NCBI GenBank assembly: GCA_902610675.1
Contig: CACLWP010000003.1
Span: 1-64,000 of the forward strand
Direction of reading: 5' to 3'
Length of the DNA stretch: 64,000 nucleotides
Origin: an uncultured Pelagibacteraceae bacterium
Lineage (GTDB): Bacteria; Pseudomonadota; Alphaproteobacteria; Pelagibacterales; Pelagibacteraceae
The position numbers were made by a program, and so were the translations under genes. The first letter of the stretch is position 1; every line of letters begins with the position of its first letter. The notes under the pieces are model-generated. The model was not told the DNA's origin. It worked only from the letters and a program-made list of their open reading frames with translations, and searched no databases. Shown one piece after another: positions 57,460 to 64,000 of the stretch.

Positions 57460-57924
57460 TTAATTTTCTGTGCTGATTTCTTTTCCATCATTTTCCATCG
57501 CCGACACTAAAGTGTGCCATGATAAGGTAGCACATTTAACTCGCATAGGATATTGTTTCACGCCTGATAAACACATCAATTTTGTTTTATCATCTTCTTT
57601 TAAAATCTTATTTTTAAGTTCAGGATTTTCTTTAATCATTCCTAAAAAATCTTCAATTATTTCTTTAGCCTCATTATCGCTTTTTCCTTTAATTAAATCT
57701 GTCATTATAGAAGCGGATGCCATTGATATTGCACATCCACTTCCTTCGAAAGAAATATCCTCTACTTTTCTTTGTTCATTTAATTTTAAATACACATGTA
57801 CATTATCTCCACATAATGGATTATTTCCTTTTGCATCTTTGTTAAAATTTTCTGTTTTTCCTAAATTTCTAGGATTTTTTCCATGCTCTAAAATTAATTC
57901 TTGATATAATTCTTTTAAGTTCAT
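57460..57924 (-). CDS. sufU: Fe-S cluster assembly protein SufU
   Basis: LILEHGKNPRNLG, NPLCGDNVHVYLK, FEGSGCAISMASASIMTDLIKGK, RVKCATLSWHTL. Confidence 0.94.
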   Translation of the reverse strand: MNLKELYQELILEHGKNPRNLGKTENFNKDAKGNNPLCGDNVHVYLKLNEQRKVEDISFEGSGCAISMASASIMTDLIKGKSDNEAKEIIEDFLGMIKENPELKNKILKEDDKTKLMCLSGVKQYPMRVKCATLSWHTLVSAMENDGKEISTEN

Positions 57925-59141
57925 TTTAAGTCAAAAATTTTTTTACAATTATTAATACCTTCATTTAATTTGTCTAAATCATCTTTAGTATTATAAACTC
58001 CCAATGATGCCCGCGCACTTGCGGGTATACCTAATTTGTCATGAAGTATTTGACAGCAATGATGACCCGCTCTTATAGCAACTCCAGTTTCATCCAGGAT
58101 TGTTGCAATGTCATGTGGATGAACTCCTTCTACAGTAAAAGACAAAACTCCACCACGCTCTTTTGGATTTCCAATTAGTTTCACAGAATTATTTTTTTTT
58201 AAAATTTCTTGGCCGTATTCAATTAATTCTTTTTCATGTTTAATTATATTTTCAATTCCTATGCTTTCTAAAAATTTTATTGATTGATCAAAAGCTATGA
58301 CTTGAGCTGTAGCCATTGTTCCAGCTTCATACTTATTTGGAAGTTCTCCATAAGAGATTCTATCTTTTTTAACTTCATTTATCATTCCTCCACCTCCTTG
58401 GTAAGGTGGTAGTTGCTCTAGCCATTTCTTTTTTCCATACAAAACTCCAAGACCTGTTGGACCGTACATCTTGTGACACGATATTGCATAAAAATCACAA
58501 TCTAGATCCTGCATATCCAATTTTAAATGTGGGCCTCCTTGGCAACCATCTACTACAACAACAATTCCTTTTGAGTGTGCTAATTGGGTTATCTCTTTTA
58601 TTGGTAAAACTGCACCAGTAACATTAGACAAATGTGTTATAGCTATTACTTTAGTTTTATCTGTAATTTCTTTCTCTATATTTTCAATTGGAATGTCTCC
58701 ATCTTCATTTATCTCTGCAAACTTTATTTTAATATTTTTAGATTTTCTTAAAAAATGCCACGGAACATAATTTGAATGATGCTCTAGCTCTGTAATTAAA
58801 ATTTCATCATTTGGTTCCAAGATTGCTTGACCTAAAGTATTAGCGACCAAATTTAAAGCCTCTGTAGCACCTTTAGTGAATACAATTTCATTTTTATCTT
58901 TTGCATTTATATATTTTTGTACAGAAGTCCTAGTATTTTCATACAAATTAGTAGCTGCAACGGCCAAATAATGAATACTTCTACCTACATTTGAAAATTG
59001 TTTGGAATAAAAATCATTTATTCTATCAAGAACTACTTTAGGTTTTTGAGAGGAGTTAGCGCTATCTAAATAAACTAAATCATTGTTTTGAATTTTTTCA
59101 TCAAAAATTGGAAATTCTTTTCTAATGTTATCTATATTCAT
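57921..59141 (-). CDS. sufS: Cysteine desulfurase SufS
   Basis: VYLDSANSSQKP, ELEHHSNYVPW, DFYAISCHKMYGPTGLGVLYGKK, RAGHHCCQILHDKLG. Confidence 0.96.
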   Translation of the reverse strand: MNIDNIRKEFPIFDEKIQNNDLVYLDSANSSQKPKVVLDRINDFYSKQFSNVGRSIHYLAVAATNLYENTRTSVQKYINAKDKNEIVFTKGATEALNLVANTLGQAILEPNDEILITELEHHSNYVPWHFLRKSKNIKIKFAEINEDGDIPIENIEKEITDKTKVIAITHLSNVTGAVLPIKEITQLAHSKGIVVVVDGCQGGPHLKLDMQDLDCDFYAISCHKMYGPTGLGVLYGKKKWLEQLPPYQGGGGMINEVKKDRISYGELPNKYEAGTMATAQVIAFDQSIKFLESIGIENIIKHEKELIEYGQEILKKNNSVKLIGNPKERGGVLSFTVEGVHPHDIATILDETGVAIRAGHHCCQILHDKLGIPASARASLGVYNTKDDLDKLNEGINNCKKIFDLK

Positions 59142-60385
59142 TCTTTAACCCCAATAATATTTTTAATTAAGTTCCTTATCTCAGAGTCAGTGATTTTTTC
59201 GATAACATTTAGTAAAAACCCATTTATCAAAAGTTCTTTTGATTGTTGGTAACTTAAACCACGAGACATTAAATAAAAGATTGAGTCTTCATTTAAACTT
59301 CCTGATGCTGATCCGTGAGAGCATTTTACATCGTCAGCATAAATTTCTAATTCTGGTTTTGCATTAAACTCTGATGTTTCATCTAGCAATATTGCTTTGC
59401 TTAATTGATACCCATCAGTTTTTTGAGCTTTTGAACTTACAAATATTCTTCCTTGATATACAGACTTTGAATTTTTTCCTAGAACACTTTTAATAAGTTG
59501 ATAACTTTTTGTGTTCTCTACTAAATGGTTGATTGTAGTTCTAATTTCGTGTTGTTGATTTTCTTTCAAGGAGAAAATACCATTAATAAATGCAGAGGAA
59601 TACTCACCATTTAAATTACAATTAATTTCATTTTTTATATAATCTGAACCAGCGGATAATATAAATGTTTCTGAAACACTGTTATTGTTCTGTTCAATAT
59701 TGTTAAAAGAGTATTTTAAATTATTATTTCTAAATTTATCAATTTTATAGTTTTTGAGGATCGAGTTACTTTCTAAATTGAAATTATAAAAAATATTAAT
59801 AAAGTTTTTCGCTGTGTTATTGGAAAAATAATCAATAAGTTTTAGACAACTATTTTCACCTAATTCAAAATCTAATCTCAAATTGATATTGGTTGACTTT
59901 ATTTTATCATCTGTTGAGTGATAAATAATTAGAGGTTTCTTTAGAGAATAATTTTTTTTGATTAAAATTTTAAATATTTTATCAGTAAATGCACTATTTA
60001 AATCAATTAATGAATTTTCACAATCAAAAGATATATCTTTTTTAGTTTCATCAATTATTTCAATTTTATTTTGGTCTTCTAAATTAAAATCAATTTTTTC
60101 AATTCTTCCATTTATAAAAATAATCTTATTATGCTCCAAACCATCAACAAAAATAGATGGATCAATTTTGTTAGATTGAGAATAATCATTGAAAAAACTT
60201 AAGTCGCTAATATTCTTTTTGATGATCTGACTAATATCTAAAAACTTCCAGTCTTCTTGCTTTCTATTTGGAAAACCCTTTTTTTTAAAATTATCTAAAA
60301 AAATTTTTTTAAACCGAATCTCCTCATTAGAAAGATTTGAAGTTTTTACTATTTTATCAAAATCTGACTGTAGTTGTTCACTCAT
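59138..60385 (-). CDS. sufD: Fe-S cluster assembly protein SufD
   Basis: FPNRKQEDWKFLDISQI...AKPELEIYADDVKCSHGSASGSLNEDSIFYLMSRGLS. Confidence 0.94.
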   Translation of the reverse strand: MSEQLQSDFDKIVKTSNLSNEEIRFKKIFLDNFKKKGFPNRKQEDWKFLDISQIIKKNISDLSFFNDYSQSNKIDPSIFVDGLEHNKIIFINGRIEKIDFNLEDQNKIEIIDETKKDISFDCENSLIDLNSAFTDKIFKILIKKNYSLKKPLIIYHSTDDKIKSTNINLRLDFELGENSCLKLIDYFSNNTAKNFINIFYNFNLESNSILKNYKIDKFRNNNLKYSFNNIEQNNNSVSETFILSAGSDYIKNEINCNLNGEYSSAFINGIFSLKENQQHEIRTTINHLVENTKSYQLIKSVLGKNSKSVYQGRIFVSSKAQKTDGYQLSKAILLDETSEFNAKPELEIYADDVKCSHGSASGSLNEDSIFYLMSRGLSYQQSKELLINGFLLNVIEKITDSEIRNLIKNIIGVKE

Positions 60386-61120
60386 TTAATTAAAACTTTC
60401 GTATCCTTTTTTCTCTAACTCGATTGCTAATTCTGGACCACCAGATCTTATTATCTTTCCATTCATTAGAACATGAACAAAGTCAGGTTTAATGTAATCT
60501 AACAATCTTTGATAATGGGTTATTATTAGAAAAGAATTATCTTTATTTCTTAATGTATTAACTCCATCTGCAACAATTTTAAGCGCATCTATGTCTAAGC
60601 CTGAGTCTGTCTCATCCAAAATTGATAGTTTTGGAGCTAACATAGACATTTGTAAAATTTCATTTTTCTTTTTTTCTCCACCTGAAAACCCAACATTTAA
60701 TTGTCTATTCAGTTTTTCCTCATCAAATTTTAATTCCTTAGATTTTTCTTTAACAAGTTTTAAAAATTCAATTGCGTCTAATTCCTTTTCACCTCTTGCT
60801 TTTCTGATTGCATTCAAAGATGTTTTTAGAAAAATATTTGTATTTACACCTGGAATTTCTAATGGATATTGGAAAGCTAAAAAAATTCCTTTATGCGCTC
60901 TTTCTTCTGTCTCAAGATCAAATAAATTTTTATTTTCAAATAAGATCTCACCTGATACCTCGTAACCTTTCTTTCCTGATAGAATATTAGATAATGTGCT
61001 TTTTCCTGATCCGTTTGGGCCCATAATTGCGTGAACTTCGCCAGGATTAATATTCAATGAAAAACCCTTTAATATCGATTTATTTTCAACATTCGCATTT
61101 AAGTTACTTATTTTAAGCAT
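60386..61120 (-). CDS. sufC: Fe-S cluster assembly ATPase SufC
   Basis: GPNGSGKSTLSNILSGKKGYEVSGEILFE, VGFSGGEKKKNEILQM, LSILDETDSGLDIDALK. Confidence 0.97.
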   Translation of the reverse strand: MLKISNLNANVENKSILKGFSLNINPGEVHAIMGPNGSGKSTLSNILSGKKGYEVSGEILFENKNLFDLETEERAHKGIFLAFQYPLEIPGVNTNIFLKTSLNAIRKARGEKELDAIEFLKLVKEKSKELKFDEEKLNRQLNVGFSGGEKKKNEILQMSMLAPKLSILDETDSGLDIDALKIVADGVNTLRNKDNSFLIITHYQRLLDYIKPDFVHVLMNGKIIRSGGPELAIELEKKGYESFN

Positions 61121-62562
61121 TAACCAACACTTCCCTCTAAGCTGATACCTACAAGTTTCTGAGCTTCGACTGCAAACTCCATTGGTAATTGTTGTAATAC
61201 CTCCTTACAAAAACCATTAACAATTAATCCTACAGCTTCTTCTGGATTAAGTCCTCTTTGTTGGCAGTAATGTAATTGTTCTTCACTAATTTTTGATGTC
61301 GTAGCTTCGTGTGCAATATTTGAGTCAAAATTTTTATTTTTAATGTAAGGTACTGTGTGTGCACCACATTTATTACCCATTAATAAAGAGTCACATTGTG
61401 TGTAATTACTAGAATTTTTTGCTTTTGAGTTAATATCTACTAAACCCCTGTAAGTCATGTCAGAAAATCCAGCACTTATACCTTTTGAAATAATTTTACT
61501 TTTGGTATTTTTTCCTAAATGAATCATCTTTGTTCCAGTGTCTGCTTTTTGATGATTATTTGTAATTGCTATAGAATAAAATTCACCAATTGAGTTGTCA
61601 CCTTTTAAAATACAGCTTGGATATTTCCAAGTTATAGCTGATCCTGTTTCAACTTGCGTCCAAGAAATCTTGGAATTTGTTCCCTTACATAATCCTCTCT
61701 TAGTTACAAAATTATAAATTCCTCCTTTACCATTTTCATCACCCGGATACCAATTTTGTACAGTTGAATATTTTATTTCTGCATCGTCCAAAGCAATCAA
61801 TTCAACATTTGCTGCGTGTAATTGATTCTCATCTCTCATTGGTGCAGTACATCCTTCTAGGTAACTCACATAACTTCCTTTATCAGCAATAATTAATGTT
61901 CTCTCAAACTGTCCTGTCTCTGATGCGTTAATTCTGAAATAAGTTGATAGTTCCATAGGGCATTTCACACCTTCGGGAATATAAACGAATGAACCATCTG
62001 TAAAAACAGCAGAGTTTAGTGTTGCAAAAAAATGATCAGTAACTGGTATTACTGTACCTAAATATCTTTTTACAAGATCAGGATATTTTTGAATTGCTTC
62101 TGACATAGAACAAAAAATTATTCCGTGTTTAGTTAACTCACCTTTAAAAGTAGTTGCTACCGAGACTGAGTCAAATACAGCATCGACAGCAATTCCATTA
62201 AGTCTTGCTTGTTCTTGTAATGGAATTCCAAGTTTTTTATATGTCTCTAAAAGTTTAGGATCAAGCTCATCTAAACTTTTTGGTTTATCACCCATACTTT
62301 TTGGTGCTGAGTAATAATATAAATCTTGATAATCAATCTTAGGATATTTTGGTTTTTGCCAATTAGGTTCTTTTAAAGATTTTAATCTCTCATAAGCTTT
62401 TAATCTAAAGTCTAACATCCATTGTGGTTCTTTTTTGATATTAGAAATAAACTTGATCACATCTTCGTTTAAGCCTTTTGGAGCTCTAATATTTTCTATA
62501 TCGGTAGTAAAACCGTACTTATAATCTTTTAACTTTTCTATGTCTTTTTCTCTTGTATCCAT
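61120..62562 (-). CDS. sufB: Fe-S cluster assembly protein SufB
   Basis: [57 protein letters not shown]. Confidence 0.97.
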   Translation of the reverse strand: MDTREKDIEKLKDYKYGFTTDIENIRAPKGLNEDVIKFISNIKKEPQWMLDFRLKAYERLKSLKEPNWQKPKYPKIDYQDLYYYSAPKSMGDKPKSLDELDPKLLETYKKLGIPLQEQARLNGIAVDAVFDSVSVATTFKGELTKHGIIFCSMSEAIQKYPDLVKRYLGTVIPVTDHFFATLNSAVFTDGSFVYIPEGVKCPMELSTYFRINASETGQFERTLIIADKGSYVSYLEGCTAPMRDENQLHAANVELIALDDAEIKYSTVQNWYPGDENGKGGIYNFVTKRGLCKGTNSKISWTQVETGSAITWKYPSCILKGDNSIGEFYSIAITNNHQKADTGTKMIHLGKNTKSKIISKGISAGFSDMTYRGLVDINSKAKNSSNYTQCDSLLMGNKCGAHTVPYIKNKNFDSNIAHEATTSKISEEQLHYCQQRGLNPEEAVGLIVNGFCKEVLQQLPMEFAVEAQKLVGISLEGSVG

Positions 62563-62564
62563 TT

Positions 62565-62990
62565 TTAAATTCTTCTCTCAATGTTATCTTGAATTAGATC
62601 TTCTAAACTCTTTTTTTTAAAAAAATCATTAATATGATTTTCAAGCTCGTCCCATAAATTATGGGTTAAACATTTTGTAGATTTGCCATTACAGCCTTTT
62701 TTAGATTCTTTTTTGCACTGAACAGTTTTAACTTTTTCATCGACAGCATCAAAGATATTATTAAGTTTTATTTCTTTGGCTTTTTTGTTTAAAACATAGC
62801 CACCTTGATTTCCTCTAACACTTTGAACAATCTCTTTTTTTCTAAGTTTAGAAAAAATTTGCTCTAAGTAATCAAGAGAAATACCTTGTCTTAGAGAAAT
62901 GTCTCTTAGAGATACCGGGTTGATATTGTTAAATCTTGCAAGATCCACCAAAGCCATTACCGCATATCTGCCTTTAGATGTTAGTTTCAT
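62565..62990 (-). CDS. iscR: Rrf2-family Fe-S regulator, IscR-like
   Basis: [18 protein letters not shown]...[26 protein letters not shown] (three Cys); start moved to internal Met (ORF opens 63122). Confidence 0.92.
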   Translation of the reverse strand: MKLTSKGRYAVMALVDLARFNNINPVSLRDISLRQGISLDYLEQIFSKLRKKEIVQSVRGNQGGYVLNKKAKEIKLNNIFDAVDEKVKTVQCKKESKKGCNGKSTKCLTHNLWDELENHINDFFKKKSLEDLIQDNIERRI

Positions 62991-63017
62991 AATCCTATAT
63001 TTTAAAGGGGTATATAT

Positions 63018-63042
63018 AAACCCGACTAAAATAGTCAAGTAT
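63018..63042 (-). promoter_or_regulatory. Candidate IscR type-1 binding site overlapping a promoter
   Basis: Minus strand ATACTTGACTATTTTAGTCGGGTTT vs E. coli type-1 consensus ATASYYGACTRWWWYAGTCRRSTAT: 24 of 25 positions agree; TTGACT ... TATATA promoter-like spacing. Confidence 0.85.
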
Positions 63043-63124
63043 CTAACAAAAAAAAATACTAACATTTTGTCACGTACTTGTGATAAATGTATTTTTTTTT
63101 TGAGAATAATTATCAATATCAATT

Positions 63125-63781
63125 ATGGACAACAAAATTTTAGAAATATTTATTCCTGGTCCTGCTGGAAGACTTGAAGCAAAATATTATAAAAGTAAAA
63201 AAAATACTTCTCCAATTGCTTTAGTGCTTCAGCCTCACCCTCAATATGGTGGAACAATGAATAATAAAGTTATAGTTGAAATTTTTCATGCCTTCATGGA
63301 AAATGATTTTTCAGTATGTCGAGTAAACTTTAGAGGTGTTGGTAAAAGTGATGGAGAATTTGATAATGGTCAAGGAGAATTGGCTGACGCTGCTGCAGCT
63401 TTAGATTGGTTAGAAAGAGAAAATTTCGATAATTCACAATGTTGGGTATCAGGATTTTCTTTTGGTTCATTAATTGCAATGCAATTATTAATGAGAAGAC
63501 CTGAAATAAATAGATTCATTGCAATTTCACCTCAACCAAACGTTTATGATTTTTCTTTTTTATCACCATGTCCCTCATCTGGTTTAATGATACACGGAAA
63601 AAAAGATGAATTAGTTCCTTTTGAATTCATCAAAGATTTAGATAATAAACTAAGTGCTCAAAAAGGTATTAAAGTAGAATTTGAGACTATCCAAGGCGCT
63701 AATCATTTTTTTTCAAAAAGTGAGTCCGAATTAACAAAATGTATTTCTAAGTATATAAAAAAAGAGACAGCTCTTTATTAA
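63125..63781 (+). CDS. Alpha/beta hydrolase family protein
   Basis: VLQPHPQYGGTMNNKVI...RVNFRGVGKSDGEFDNGQGELADAAAALDWL...GFSFGSLIAMQL. Confidence 0.92.
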   Translation: MDNKILEIFIPGPAGRLEAKYYKSKKNTSPIALVLQPHPQYGGTMNNKVIVEIFHAFMENDFSVCRVNFRGVGKSDGEFDNGQGELADAAAALDWLERENFDNSQCWVSGFSFGSLIAMQLLMRRPEINRFIAISPQPNVYDFSFLSPCPSSGLMIHGKKDELVPFEFIKDLDNKLSAQKGIKVEFETIQGANHFFSKSESELTKCISKYIKKETALY

Positions 63782-64000
63782 AAATTTTGAGAAACTTCAC
63801 CCCCTGATATAGCTTTTTTACATCTTGTGGTATTTGGAAATGAGATAGGTAAATTCAGGTATGATCTTATAGCTAAAAATGCAAAAGCTTGGGACTCGAT
63901 GAAATTACCATCAAAATTATAATTATCTATGTCGGTCAGATTAATATTCTTATTATCTAAAAACTCTGAAATTGATTTTATTAAAAAATTATTTTTTCTT
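63778..64000 (-). CDS. anmK: C-terminal part of anhydro-N-acetylmuramic acid kinase, truncated by window edge
   Basis: Minus-strand frame RKNNFLIKSISEFL...NFIESQAFAFLAIRSYLNLPISFPNTTRCKKAISGGEVSQNF*. Confidence 0.8.
   Translation of the reverse strand, partial: RKNNFLIKSISEFLDNKNINLTDIDNYNFDGNFIESQAFAFLAIRSYLNLPISFPNTTRCKKAISGGEVSQNF

Noticed and set aside
57470-57904. 144-aa plus-strand ORF opposite sufU
   Set aside because: Shadow of sufU; Ser/Phe/Leu-rich mirror composition
60591-60990. Plus-strand ORFs opposite sufC
   Set aside because: Shadow of sufC coding sequence
1-64000. CRISPR arrays, restriction-modification/toxin-antitoxin defence systems, prophage or transposons
   Set aside because: No regularly spaced repeats, cas, integrase, transposase or phage structural genes were recognised in any frame

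Overview
This is an AT-rich, very compact alphaproteobacterial chromosome segment. Gene content, small intergenic gaps and Lys/Ile/Asn-rich proteins fit a SAR11/Pelagibacterales-type streamlined marine genome (inference, no database search). I support about 70 CDSs, including two partial genes at the window edges, plus one tRNA-Met(CAU). I see no integrase, transposase, phage module, CRISPR array or rRNA. Main blocks: amino-acid ABC transporter (1.4-3.7 kb); a translationally coupled operon mtnP-hydrolase-mtnA-class II aldolase-speD/speE fusion with divergent apt (3.7-8.9 kb); surface-glycan genes with rfbBAC(D) ending at a tRNA (8.9-15.4 kb); two tandem small membrane proteins divergent from a double-wHTH regulator (15.5-17.1 kb); a taurine-type cassette (18-26.9 kb); a second glycan/B12-radical-SAM cassette (26.9-33 kb); Ldh2/Pta/HpsN-like genes (33-36.3 kb); Tat-type MsrB and alternative oxidase (36.3-37.5 kb); cysE-cysK followed by a run of small secreted and small alpha/beta proteins (38.6-44.2 kb); GBB-dioxygenase-like, ccdA, FAH, ALDH, DUF779 and homocysteine methyltransferase genes (45-54 kb); glnA; and an iscR-sufBCDSUTA operon with a near-consensus IscR site (56.8-63.1 kb). 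Most notable observations: the polyamine-coupled MTA salvage operon that looks like a DHAP-shunt rather than the full methionine salvage pathway; a TauC-type permease with a very large extra region; 7 of 11 convergent gene pairs ending on the same shared TTAA tetranucleotide; an SMR protein lacking the key Glu; the small-protein cluster; a Lys/Arg-rich leader in front of an aldehyde dehydrogenase; and hairpins placed just after the solute-binding-protein genes of two ABC operons.
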